Assembly: GCA_905235805.1 (NCBI GenBank)
Contig: CAJOMV010000067.1
Coordinates: 1-62,515, forward strand
DNA from: an uncultured Ruminiclostridium sp.
GTDB taxonomy: Bacteria; Bacillota; Clostridia; Oscillospirales; Ruminococcaceae
DNA: 62,515 nt
Direction: 5' to 3'
Shown piece after piece: positions 44,666 through 54,078 of the stretch (the first letter of the stretch is position 1; each line of letters opens with the position of its first letter). A program made the position numbers and the translations under genes. The notes under the pieces were generated by a model. The model made no database searches, was not told the DNA's origin, and saw only the letters and a program-made list of their open reading frames with translations.

Positions 44666-46898
44666 AATACCGTCCTGTCCATTCACCGATGCGGGCTTTC
44701 ATCTCGTCGATGTTCAGTATGCCGTAGGCGAAGCCCTTTTTTACCAGCTCGGGAGGGATAAATTCGTCGTACTTCTCAAATACCGGCACCTCGTCGGGAT
44801 AGACGAGCTCGAGCGGGTCGAGGGGCAGTGCGGCTTCTTCGGCAAGCACCGAGAAGAATGCCTGCGCGTCGTACTTCATGGTGAACTGCATGAAGTAGGG
44901 TCGGAAGGAGTCAAGGCTTTTCAGCCCGAGCTTCTTTGCACACCGTATCTTGATAAATCGTTCCAGCGCAAGGAACGCATAAGTCCCGAGCCACGGGAAC
45001 AGCGCCCACATATTACCGCCGAGGTTTATCAGCGGTATCTCTGTTATGCCGGCGTTGCGGGAGCTCTGACGCGCCTGTGCGAGCCGCAGAACGGCGTTTG
45101 ACATGAGGTAGGGATAGCCCTTGTCCTCGCGGAGAACTTCCCGCATTCGCTCAAGTATCTTCGTGTTAATGTCGCCGGGACAATCCCCGAAATAGGCGGG
45201 CACTTTGCCCTTGACGGGCTCGCAGTAAACAAGGTGACGCTTGCGGTCGAGCTCGGTGACTATCCAGACATGACCCGCTATAGCTATCTTGTCCCCCACG
45301 GGAGGCGGCATGACGAGCGTACCGAGCTCCTGCGATTCGCAGCGGACGGTAAACTCCTCATTCTCCTGAAAGACAGCGTAGAATTTGAAGGAATTCGTCA
45401 CCCGCTCACCCGCAAGACCTACTATAAGTCCACCCTCGTCTGTGCGCTGGATATGCTCTATCTCGATGAGGTGACGGAGCAGTATCCTGTAATCCTCCTG
45501 CGATATGCGGCTGAAATATTTCAGCTTCAGAACACGCTGCGCAAGCTCCGCAGGAGTCAGCTCACCGCCGGAGGCAAGGGTGCTCATGGTCTGGTGATAG
45601 AGCAGGCTGAACGGGAGCCTGTCGAGCTTGGGAGGCTCTACCCAGCGTTCCTCAAGATATACCTGTATCAGCGCTATGCCCTGTATCATCTTCCACGGGA
45701 CTGTCTCCGGCATCATTGCGCGGGGCTCGGGCATCTCCTCGCGGATAACGAACCACATCTCCGGCGGGAGCTCGCGGCGCCCCGTTCTGCCCATTCTCTG
45801 GAGAAAGGAGGAAACCGTGAACGGAGCGTCTATCTGAAAAGCTCGCTCCAGACGTCCGATATCTATGCCGAGCTCCAGCGTTGCGGTGGTAACGGTTGTC
45901 ATATAGATGTCCTCGTCCTTCATTGCGGCTTCGGCAGTCTCACGGTAGGATACCGACAGATTTCCGTGGTGTATGAGAAATCTGTCCGGTTCGTGATTAG
46001 CTTCGCAGTATGAGCGCAGCGTTGTGGTGACCGCCTCGCATTCCTCGCGGGAATTGACGAAAATAAGGCACTTCCTGCCCTTCGTATGCTCGAAGATGTA
46101 GCCCATGCCCGGGTCGGAATTCTGAGGAGCTGTGTCTGTGGGCTCCTCCGGCATGGGGAGCGCTTCGGGGATAACCTTGCCGTCGGACGCCTGCTTGTCG
46201 GAGATGTAGAAGTGCTCCATTGAGAGCCGCCATTTCGTGCCCTTAACCTCTATCCGCGGTATCACAGTCCCGCGTCCGGAGCCGTAGGAGAGGAAGTCCC
46301 CCGCTGCCTCGAGGTCGCCTATCGTAGCTGACAAGCCGATCCTGCGGGGATCCACACCCGCGAGCTTCGACAGTCTCTCGATAAGGCATATAGTCTGCCC
46401 TCCCCTGTCGCCGCGCATGAGGGAATGGACTTCGTCTATCACGATGAAGCGCAGGTCGCCGAACAGCTTCGGGATAGCGGAATGCTTCCGCATGAGCATG
46501 GCTTCGAGGGATTCAGGGGTTATCTGCAATATACCCGAGGGGTGCTTCATCATCTTGTCCTTGTGGGACTGCGAGACATCGCCATGCCAGTGCCATACCG
46601 GGATATCAGCCTCAGCGCAGAGGTCGTTCAGACGCGTGAACTGGTCGTTTATCAGCGCTTTCAGCGGTCCTATGTAGATAGCTCCCACGGAACGCGGCAT
46701 ATCCTCCGAGAACAGCGTCAGTATCGGGAAGAACGCCGCCTCTGTCTTTCCGGACGCTGTGGACGCGGAAAGGAGCACATTTTCGTCGGTATTGAATATC
46801 GCGTCACCCGCCGCAGCCTGTATCGCCCGGAGAGATTCCCAGTTATTACGGTAGATAAAATCCTGCACGAAGGGTGCGTATCTGTCAAAAATGCTCAT
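44646..46898 (-). CDS. Lhr-like DEAD/DEAH-box superfamily 2 helicase
   Basis: LSASTASGKTEAAFFPIL (Walker A), VIDEVHSLMRGDRGGQT (DEVH), LSATIGD, TTATLELGIDIGRLERAFQIDAPFTVSSFLQRMGRTGRR. Confidence 0.95.
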   Translation of the reverse strand: MSIFDRYAPFVQDFIYRNNWESLRAIQAAAGDAIFNTDENVLLSASTASGKTEAAFFPILTLFSEDMPRSVGAIYIGPLKALINDQFTRLNDLCAEADIPVWHWHGDVSQSHKDKMMKHPSGILQITPESLEAMLMRKHSAIPKLFGDLRFIVIDEVHSLMRGDRGGQTICLIERLSKLAGVDPRRIGLSATIGDLEAAGDFLSYGSGRGTVIPRIEVKGTKWRLSMEHFYISDKQASDGKVIPEALPMPEEPTDTAPQNSDPGMGYIFEHTKGRKCLIFVNSREECEAVTTTLRSYCEANHEPDRFLIHHGNLSVSYRETAEAAMKDEDIYMTTVTTATLELGIDIGRLERAFQIDAPFTVSSFLQRMGRTGRRELPPEMWFVIREEMPEPRAMMPETVPWKMIQGIALIQVYLEERWVEPPKLDRLPFSLLYHQTMSTLASGGELTPAELAQRVLKLKYFSRISQEDYRILLRHLIEIEHIQRTDEGGLIVGLAGERVTNSFKFYAVFQENEEFTVRCESQELGTLVMPPPVGDKIAIAGHVWIVTELDRKRHLVYCEPVKGKVPAYFGDCPGDINTKILERMREVLREDKGYPYLMSNAVLRLAQARQSSRNAGITEIPLINLGGNMWALFPWLGTYAFLALERFIKIRCAKKLGLKSLDSFRPYFMQFTMKYDAQAFFSVLAEEAALPLDPLELVYPDEVPVFEKYDEFIPPELVKKGFAYGILNIDEMKARIGEWTGRYLVNNEQ

Positions 46899-48217
46899 AA
46901 TTCAAACTCCGCGAACTCCTCGCCGCCCTCACCGTCATCATCGCCGCCCGACGGCTTGGAATACTGTATGCCGCCCGAAGCTACGAATTCCGAAATATTG
47001 ATCGACGGGTTCTGATATATGATATCCAGCAGCTCGATAAAATCGCGTATCACCTCACGCGGGGTAATGTGGGAATCCGCGCCGATACGTCCGAATTCGG
47101 TCTTGATGAACACTATCAGGTCGTCCTGTGTTATCATCTGCTCATAGCCGAAAAGCTGGGCGTGAATGTCTGCAAGCTTTTCCGTCAGTACCAGCATTTC
47201 CTCGTAAGTCAGCGGTACCAGATGTATCACCGGGGCAAGCATGTCCTTTATCCCCTCACGTCCGAAGCGCCCGTCCGCAAGTCGGGAGCGAAGCGCCTCA
47301 TAGCTGTACACTCCGCGGCGGGTGTCCTCGATGCACTGGGGAGTGCCGCCCATTATTATGCCGAGGTGCTTTGCTTTTCCCTGCAGGGTATCGTTGTACA
47401 TCGTCAGTATCTTCTCGTAATTGTACTGTCTTGTTATCGCGTTCGGTATCTTATAGATGTTCACAAGCTCGTCTATCAGCACCAGCAGACCGTTGTAGCC
47501 CGCCATTTTCAGAAACGCGGCGAACAGCTTTATATATTCATACCAGTCGTCGTCCGTTATGATGATGTTCACGCCGAGCTCGGACTTTGCTTCGCTCTTG
47601 TTCACATACTCACCGCGAAACCACTTCGCGACCTTCGCCTTGTCCTCGTCATTGCCCTCGGTGCAGGCATGGTAGTAGATATTCAGCAGCTTCGCGAAAT
47701 CAAAGCCGTGCACCATTTCGTTGAGGGAATTGATGACCGAGTATATCTTCGTGGTGACTGCCTTCGCGAATTCAGGAGCACCCGCGTCAAGCCCGCTTTC
47801 GGCAGCAGTCTCGGACTGCACTCCGCTTATCCAGCGGTCAAGTATCAGCGTGAGCGCTCCGCCGTCCGGGCAGGTCTTTGTGGACATATTGCGGATAAGC
47901 TCCTTGTATGTTGCTAACCCCTGTCCCTTCGTTCCCTGCAAACGCCTTTCTGGAGAGAGGTCGGCGTCCACTACGACGAAATTCCTGTCCATTACATGGC
48001 TGCGGATAGTCTGCAAAAGGAAGCTCTTTCCGCTGCCGTACTTGCCGACGATAAAGCGGAAGGACGCTCCGCCGTCCGCGATTATGTCAACGTCATGCAG
48101 CAGCGCGTCTATCTCCAGCTCACGCCCCACGGTTATGTACGGGAGCCCTATCCTCGGCACCACGCCGCCCTTCAGGGAGTTTATCACAGCCGATGCTATG
48201 CGCTTGGGTATCTTCAT
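46895..48217 (-). CDS. DUF2791/BrxD-like P-loop ATPase
   Basis: FRFIVGKYGSGKSFLLQTIRSHVMDRNFVVVDADLSPERRLQGTKGQGLATYKELIRNMSTKT; GLLVLIDELVNIYKIPNAITRQYNYEKILTMYNDTLQGKAKHLGIIMGGTPQCIEDTRRGVYSYEALRSRL. ATGA overlap with its neighbours. Confidence 0.9.
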   Translation of the reverse strand: MKIPKRIASAVINSLKGGVVPRIGLPYITVGRELEIDALLHDVDIIADGGASFRFIVGKYGSGKSFLLQTIRSHVMDRNFVVVDADLSPERRLQGTKGQGLATYKELIRNMSTKTCPDGGALTLILDRWISGVQSETAAESGLDAGAPEFAKAVTTKIYSVINSLNEMVHGFDFAKLLNIYYHACTEGNDEDKAKVAKWFRGEYVNKSEAKSELGVNIIITDDDWYEYIKLFAAFLKMAGYNGLLVLIDELVNIYKIPNAITRQYNYEKILTMYNDTLQGKAKHLGIIMGGTPQCIEDTRRGVYSYEALRSRLADGRFGREGIKDMLAPVIHLVPLTYEEMLVLTEKLADIHAQLFGYEQMITQDDLIVFIKTEFGRIGADSHITPREVIRDFIELLDIIYQNPSINISEFVASGGIQYSKPSGGDDDGEGGEEFAEFEL

Positions 48218-49728
48218 TCGGGTATCATTCCTTTCAGTTCTTCTTCGTAATCTTCTATGACCGCGGGCACTCCGCCCGACAGGTCTATCACCGTATCGCC
48301 GAATATATCGAACAGCTTCTCGTTCACCTTATCCGCGAGCAGAGACGGGAGAGTTCCCGCTTTTCCCGCGGCTTCATTTATATCGCCGCCGTACAGCAGA
48401 CAGTGCACGAAGCAGTATTCCGCTTCGTCAAGCGGGGTGTTGTTCCCGGATATTTCCGCTGTCTCTTCAACAGGCTTCGCGGGCAGTTCCGGTTCCGGTA
48501 TTTCCGCTTCTTCCTCGTCAACTATCAGCTTGTCGCGGGTAATATCGGAAGCTTGTCTTATCCCGACGAGCTTTGATGTGTCTATGTCAATCCGCGCAGC
48601 CTCCTCGCGCTTCTTCCGCTCGATAAGCTCATCTATCGCAGCAATTATCAGCTTCTTTTCCGTCACGGTAGCGGAGCATTCCTCGAGCTTGTCGGGATAA
48701 TCGTACTTTTCCCGCATATTGAAGTCTATGGCGTTCATAAGTCCTCGGAGCTGCTTGCTGTATGTGCGGTCGCCCTGTATCATATCGGCGAACCATGCGC
48801 CTCTGTGCGCCTCGTAGCGGCAGAGCTCGCTCACCTTATACTCAAACTCGCGCTCCGGCATACGGTCATAGAATATCGCTCCCTGAAACATGGTGTAAAG
48901 ACATTCCACACGCCGCCCGAAATATTTCTCGAACAGGGTGTTTTTGTTGTGCGCGGTACAGTGGTCGGCATAAGAACGATAGACCTTGCAGGCTACATAA
49001 GCGAAGTCCTCGGGATAGTCGTTATAGAACCCGCACACCGTTACATCATATCCCGACAGCCGTCTCATCGCTTCAAAAAGCTCCGGATCCTTCCTCTGCT
49101 TACAGTCCCTCAGGACCAGCAGTGCGTCATCGTAGCCGTCATTCATTTCCGCGAACAGGGACGGGGGCAGATCATTATAGATAATGTAGTCTCTTATCCA
49201 CTTATCGATATATCTGGCAACGGAGATGTCGTCACCGAAGAGCTCCTTTGCCCTGCGGAGCTTTGCTACACCGTCCTCCGGTGAGCTGACTCCTATGCTG
49301 TTGATCAGCTCGTACAGATATACGAAGATGTAGGATTTGCCGAAGAAGGGGACTTCTCCTCTGCGCACGGCAGCTCTCCATGTGAAGTAGCCGCGGAGCT
49401 GCTCGGTGCTCATGGAGGTGTAGGTCGGGTAAAAGGTCACAAAACTTTCGGGATAGACGTAGGTGTCCTCATAGTCCTCCATGAGCTTCGCCTGACGGTA
49501 GAAGATATGCTCCCGGGACTCCCACATCATCTCGTCGGAATAAGCGAGACGCTTCATCTCCGCTATCCGTTCCGGTATCACGTTTTTCGGAGCCGCGGGA
49601 CGCGGTATCTGCGACGCGGGTCGGAGAATGGGCTCGTCGCGGTATACCTTGCCCCCGGTCAGCTTGCTGTCCTCCATGACCGCGTCTATAAGATCGTATA
49701 TATCCCGAAACGAGCTTCTGTCTGCCAT
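48214..49728 (-). CDS. TerB_N/TerB_C-like protein, first gene of the operon with the BrxD-like ATPase and helicase
   Basis: MSTEQLRGYFTWRAAVRRGEVPFFGKSYIFVYLYELINSIGVSSPEDGVAKL typical of TerB_N; acidic linker and conserved C-terminus. Start at 49728 after GGGAGGTGGGAGA. Confidence 0.8.
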   Translation of the reverse strand: MADRSSFRDIYDLIDAVMEDSKLTGGKVYRDEPILRPASQIPRPAAPKNVIPERIAEMKRLAYSDEMMWESREHIFYRQAKLMEDYEDTYVYPESFVTFYPTYTSMSTEQLRGYFTWRAAVRRGEVPFFGKSYIFVYLYELINSIGVSSPEDGVAKLRRAKELFGDDISVARYIDKWIRDYIIYNDLPPSLFAEMNDGYDDALLVLRDCKQRKDPELFEAMRRLSGYDVTVCGFYNDYPEDFAYVACKVYRSYADHCTAHNKNTLFEKYFGRRVECLYTMFQGAIFYDRMPEREFEYKVSELCRYEAHRGAWFADMIQGDRTYSKQLRGLMNAIDFNMREKYDYPDKLEECSATVTEKKLIIAAIDELIERKKREEAARIDIDTSKLVGIRQASDITRDKLIVDEEEAEIPEPELPAKPVEETAEISGNNTPLDEAEYCFVHCLLYGGDINEAAGKAGTLPSLLADKVNEKLFDIFGDTVIDLSGGVPAVIEDYEEELKGMIPE

Positions 49729-49770
49729 TCTCCCACCTCCCCCGGCTGTGCGCCGGACTGATTTCTTTCT

Positions 49771-49799
49771 ATTATAACACATTGCAGTACATTTTTCAA
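49771..49799 (-). promoter_or_regulatory. Promoter for the TerB/BrxD/helicase operon (TTGAAA-N17-TATAAT)
   Basis: Reverse complement TTGAAA AATGTACTGCAATGTGT TATAAT. Confidence 0.7.
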
Positions 49800-49820
49800 T
49801 CTCATAAATGAAATTTGACA

Positions 49821-49846
49821 AAACTGTTCCGAAAACGGGACAGTTT
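49821..49846. promoter_or_regulatory. Dyad between the divergent TerB operon and ECF sigma promoters
   Basis: AAACTGTTCC GAAAAC GGGACAGTTT, 9/10 matched arms. Confidence 0.55.
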
Positions 49847-49982
49847 TTTGATATTGTATTGCAATGCGGAATGGTGTATAATATTTTATGGAAAATTTTT
49901 CGGCATGCGGCAAAAATCGCCCCTCCCGAACGTGTTATATATGAAAGGTCCTTTCAGCAACAATAAAACAGGAGGCGAGGAA

Positions 49983-50468
49983 ATGACCGAAAATGAGCTC
50001 GAACGATATATCGGAATGTACAGAAAAAGCGTATATGCAGCAGCTCTCTGCCGCTGCGGGAATCCGACAGACGCTGACGACGCCGTGCAGGACGTTTTTC
50101 TGAAGCTGTATACCTGCGGAAAGGAATTCGGGGACGATGAACACGTCAAGGCATGGCTGCTGCGGTGTGTGATAAACCGCTGCGCCGATATTAAACGCTC
50201 ACACAGGAACAAATTCACGGTGCCTCTTGAGGCAGCGGAGAGCATGATACATTACGACAGCAAGGACCTCACGCAGAGCGCTCTTACTTCGGCATTGATG
50301 AAGCTCGACTGTAAGAACCGCACTGTCATCTATCTGTATTACTGCGAGGGTTATACGGTAGAGGAGATAGCGGGTATGACAAAGTTGTCGCAGACTGCCG
50401 TGCGGTCGCGTATCGCGCGGACAAGGGAAAAGCTGAAAAAGCTGCTGGAGAATGAAAGGAGTCTTTGA
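49983..50468 (+). CDS. ECF sigma-70 family RNA polymerase sigma factor (copy 1)
   Basis: MTENELERYIGMYRKSVYAAALCRCGNPTDADDAVQDVFLKLYTCGKEF...KAWLLRCVINRCADIKRSH...KNRTVIYLYYCEGYTVEEIAGMTKLSQTAVRSRIARTREKLKKLL. Confidence 0.95.
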   Translation: MTENELERYIGMYRKSVYAAALCRCGNPTDADDAVQDVFLKLYTCGKEFGDDEHVKAWLLRCVINRCADIKRSHRNKFTVPLEAAESMIHYDSKDLTQSALTSALMKLDCKNRTVIYLYYCEGYTVEEIAGMTKLSQTAVRSRIARTREKLKKLLENERSL

Positions 50469-50469
50469 T

Positions 50470-51291
50470 ATGGGATATGAAGATAACATACGAGCCGCGT
50501 TCGGCGGACTGACGGAGATGTTTCCCGGCTCGGACGACGGAACTGTGCTGAAAACCGTTCTTGACAGAGCCGCCGGGAACTATGTTCCCGCAAGGAAAAA
50601 GAAAAGCATTGTAAAGACCATACTCGCGGGAGCGGTAGCGACTCTCGCCATCGGCGGAGCGGGAATATTCGGGATATACCTTGCCGGAATAGGTGCTGTG
50701 CCGATGTCCGAGGTAAAAATGGCGGGGATAGGTCTGAACAATTTCTCCGCTTATGATATAGTTTTCGGCTATGTAGACCACACGATCGGAGGCGTTTATC
50801 CCGACGCGATATTTCAGGATATGAGCAGTGAGGAATTCACTGCATACGAACAGATTCTCACGGACAACGGGTTCGCGGGACATTATCCAATGTTCGGAAA
50901 CCCGAAGACCTTCGCCGGAGATCTGAAGGACGGCGGTGACGCTTTCAAAAAGACGGAACACGTTTACCTTGCGTTATATGACCCGCTTACCCTCTATGCG
51001 TATGATGTTATGCTCAAATACAACAATCTCGTTAAAATGGAATACACGGTAGAAAATGACGGGAAAACTCTTACCGTTGCATATCATAATACCGGCTATC
51101 CCGACGGTATCGAGGGAGATTCGGTCGAATTCGGGCATACATTTATGTGGGATATCGAAAATGTCAGCGTAAACAATATCCCGAAGCTCGACGAGGAAAG
51201 CATAAAATTCGTCGAACCGTTCTATGAGCGGTATAATACCACCTATGAAGAAGCAGTGGCAGGTTTCTGTGAGACATACGGATATCACTGA
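50470..51291 (+). CDS. Single-TM membrane partner of ECF copy 1 (putative anti-sigma/sensor)
   Basis: Directly downstream of the sigma gene. Short cytosolic N-terminus, TM (SIVKTILAGAVATLAIGGAGIFGIYLAG), extracellular domain. Confidence 0.75.
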   Translation: MGYEDNIRAAFGGLTEMFPGSDDGTVLKTVLDRAAGNYVPARKKKSIVKTILAGAVATLAIGGAGIFGIYLAGIGAVPMSEVKMAGIGLNNFSAYDIVFGYVDHTIGGVYPDAIFQDMSSEEFTAYEQILTDNGFAGHYPMFGNPKTFAGDLKDGGDAFKKTEHVYLALYDPLTLYAYDVMLKYNNLVKMEYTVENDGKTLTVAYHNTGYPDGIEGDSVEFGHTFMWDIENVSVNNIPKLDEESIKFVEPFYERYNTTYEEAVAGFCETYGYH

Positions 51292-51297
51292 TATCAT

Positions 51298-51332
51298 ACT
51301 CCCGGTACACACGATGTATCGGGAGCATTTTT
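51298..51332 (+). terminator. Terminator after ECF module 1
   Basis: CTCCCGGTACACACGATGTATCGGGAGCATTTTT. Confidence 0.7.
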
Positions 51333-51407
51333 ATCTCAAAATGATTGACAGCGGCGGAAACGATGTGATATAATAAATACAATATGACATGAAAAGGAAG
51401 TGTTGTA

Positions 51408-52814
51408 ATGTCGGCTAAGGAATACGATATCGCTATAATCGGAGCGGGCGTTGTCGGGTGCGCTGTTGCGCGAGAGCTGTCCCGGTACGAGCTCGGTATC
51501 GTGGTGATCGATAAGGAAAGCGACGTCTGCGAGGGCACCAGCAAAGCAAACAGTGCTATCATACACGGGGGCTTCGACGCGGAACCGAGCACCCTCAAGG
51601 CTAAGCTGAACGTGCGCGGAAATCAGCTCATGGACACCCTCTCTAAGGAGCTCGATATACCGTTCCTGCGGTGCGGCGCTATGGTGACCTGCCGGGAGGA
51701 AGCGGAGATAACAAAGCTCGAGGAGCTGCTCGAACGGGGAAAGAAGAACGGCGTTCCCGACATGAGGATTCTCTCCCGGGAAGAAGCGCACGAAATGGAG
51801 CCTAACCTCGACGACAGGGTGTGCGCGGCGTTGTACTGCCCTACCTCCGGTATTGTGGATCCGTTCGCCATGACTGTCGCTTTTGCAGAAAATGCTTACG
51901 CCAACGATGCTGAATTTATGCTTTCGACTGAGGTTACCGGGATAAGCAAGAATGAGACAGGCTTCGGTATCTCCACCACAAAGGGAGAGATAAACGCCGG
52001 TATCGTCATAAACTGTGCAGGTGTGTATGCCGATAAGATACACGATATGGTCTGTGCGCCGTCATTTAAGATAACCGCAAGACGCGGTGAGTATATGCTG
52101 CTCGACAGGAGCGCGGGAGATACTGTCGGCAAGACGATATTCCAGCTTCCCACAAAGCTTGGAAAGGGTGTGCTCGTTACTCCGACGATTCACGGGAACC
52201 TGCTTATGGGACCCACTGCCGAGGATATCGACGACAAGGAGGACACTGCCACAACGCGCGATGGGCTGTCCACCGTGCGGGCTAAAAGCGCTCTGTCTGT
52301 CAGGAATATACCATACAATCAGGTTATAACCTCCTTTTCCGGGCTCCGTGCAACAGCCGACACGGGAGACTTCATTATCCGTGAGGACAGCCTTGCAAAA
52401 GGCTTCATAGATGTTGCGGGGATAGAATCCCCGGGACTAAGCAGCGCTCCCGCGATCGCGGAATATGTAAGAGATATTGTCGGCGGCATACTGACACTCA
52501 ACGAAAAGAAGGATTTCATTCCGACAAGAAAAGGCATTACACTGCTCGCTATGCTGTCCGTTGAGAAAAGAGCGGAGCTGATAAAACAGAACCCCGCGTA
52601 CGGACAGATGATCTGCCGCTGCTCACAAGTGAGCGAGGGTGAGATCGCCGACAGTATAAACAGACCGCTGGGCGCAACAACGCTGGACGGTGTAAAACGC
52701 AGGACAGGAGCGGGTATGGGAAGGTGTCAGGCGGGCTTCTGCTCCCCGAAGGTGATAGCAATGCTTGCCGAGAAGCTCGGTATTCCTATGAGCGAGGTGA
52801 AGAAAAATGGCTGA
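51408..52814 (+). CDS. GlpA-like FAD-dependent oxidoreductase with C-terminal BFD-like [2Fe-2S] domain
   Basis: DIAIIGAGVVGCAVARELSRYELGIVVIDKESDVCEGTSKANSAIIHGGFDAEPSTLKAKLNVRGN; C-terminal MICRCSQVSEGEI...TGAGMGRCQAGFC. Confidence 0.93.
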   Translation: MSAKEYDIAIIGAGVVGCAVARELSRYELGIVVIDKESDVCEGTSKANSAIIHGGFDAEPSTLKAKLNVRGNQLMDTLSKELDIPFLRCGAMVTCREEAEITKLEELLERGKKNGVPDMRILSREEAHEMEPNLDDRVCAALYCPTSGIVDPFAMTVAFAENAYANDAEFMLSTEVTGISKNETGFGISTTKGEINAGIVINCAGVYADKIHDMVCAPSFKITARRGEYMLLDRSAGDTVGKTIFQLPTKLGKGVLVTPTIHGNLLMGPTAEDIDDKEDTATTRDGLSTVRAKSALSVRNIPYNQVITSFSGLRATADTGDFIIREDSLAKGFIDVAGIESPGLSSAPAIAEYVRDIVGGILTLNEKKDFIPTRKGITLLAMLSVEKRAELIKQNPAYGQMICRCSQVSEGEIADSINRPLGATTLDGVKRRTGAGMGRCQAGFCSPKVIAMLAEKLGIPMSEVKKNG

Positions 52815-54078
52815 ACATATCTCTCTTGCGATAATAGGCGGAGGTCCCGCGGGACTTGCCGCGGCAGTCGCAGCCTATGACAGCGGCATCACCGACCTCG
52901 TGATCTTCGAGCGCGACAGCGAACCCGGCGGCATTCTCAACCAGTGCATTCACAACGGCTTCGGACTGCATACCTTCAAGGAGGAGCTCACAGGTCCCGA
53001 ATACGCGGCACGCTTCATCGAACAGGCGAAGGAACGAGGGATAAACTGCGAGACCGGGAGCATGGTGCTCTCGATAAGCCCGGAGAGGGAGATAACCGTG
53101 GTCAGCAGGACAAAGGGACTTCGTATCATACAGGCGGACGCGGTGATCCTCGCCATGGGCTGCCGGGAGCGTCCGAGAGGCGCTCTGAATATCCCCGGCA
53201 TGAGACCGCAGGGGATATATACCGCCGGTACGGCGCAGAAGCTGGTCAACTGTGAGGGCGTTATGCCGGGTAAGGAAGTTGTGATACTCGGCTCCGGTGA
53301 TATCGGACTTATCATGGCGAGAAGAATGACGCTCGAGGGGGCTCATGTAAAGCTCGTCGCGGAGCTCATGCCATACTCCGGCGGACTGAAACGAAACATT
53401 GTGCAGTGCCTCGACGACTACGGTATCCCGCTGCTGCTGTCTCACACGGTAGTTGACATCAAAGGAAAGAGAAAGCTCGAAGGCGTGACGATAGCGGAAG
53501 TTGACAGCACAGGCACTCCAATTCCCGGGACGGAGGAATTCTACGAATGCGATACTCTGCTCCTGTCCTGCGGACTGATACCCGAAAATGAGCTGTCGCT
53601 CACGGCGGGCATAACGATCAACGGTGCCACAAACGGTCCTGTGGTGGACGAGAGGCTCGCTACAAGCGCCGAGGGTATATTTGCCTGCGGAAATGTGCTG
53701 CACGTCCACGACCTTGTGGACTTCGTCTCCGAGGAAGCTGCAAGAGCAGGCAGAAATGCAGCGAAATATATCAATGACAAAGGGAAGAAAGCAAATGCTC
53801 CCGTCCTCGTTAAATTCATTGCGGGAAACGGCGTGAGATACACCGTTCCCTGCACCGCGGACATCGCGAATATCGAAGAGGATATACATCTGCGTTTCCG
53901 TGTTCGGAATGTTTACAAGGGCTGCACGATAAAGGTATGCGAAGGGAAAAATGTGCTCTACTCCAAGAAAAAGCGCATAACCGTTCCGAGCGAAATGGAA
54001 GATATTGTTTTAAAACCCGATATGCTGGCAGGCATTGACGGGGATATCACTGTAAGCATTGAGGAGGGCAGTATATGA
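52807..54078 (+). CDS. NAD(FAD)-dependent oxidoreductase (second subunit)
   Basis: LAIIGGGPAGLAAAVAAYDSGITDLVIFERDSEPGGILNQCIHNGFGL...ILGSGDIGLIMARRMTLEGA. Overlaps the upstream gene. Confidence 0.93.
   Translation: MAEHISLAIIGGGPAGLAAAVAAYDSGITDLVIFERDSEPGGILNQCIHNGFGLHTFKEELTGPEYAARFIEQAKERGINCETGSMVLSISPEREITVVSRTKGLRIIQADAVILAMGCRERPRGALNIPGMRPQGIYTAGTAQKLVNCEGVMPGKEVVILGSGDIGLIMARRMTLEGAHVKLVAELMPYSGGLKRNIVQCLDDYGIPLLLSHTVVDIKGKRKLEGVTIAEVDSTGTPIPGTEEFYECDTLLLSCGLIPENELSLTAGITINGATNGPVVDERLATSAEGIFACGNVLHVHDLVDFVSEEAARAGRNAAKYINDKGKKANAPVLVKFIAGNGVRYTVPCTADIANIEEDIHLRFRVRNVYKGCTIKVCEGKNVLYSKKKRITVPSEMEDIVLKPDMLAGIDGDITVSIEEGSI

Noticed and set aside
44646-49728. Complete BREX or DISARM locus
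   Set aside because: No PglZ, BrxC/PglY, BrxL, PglX or DISARM methylase/DUF1998 gene in the window. Only BrxD-like and BrxHI-like parts plus a TerB protein are present.
52786-53889. 367-aa minus-strand ORF inside the flavoprotein operon
   Set aside because: Antisense to a well-recognised FAD oxidoreductase.
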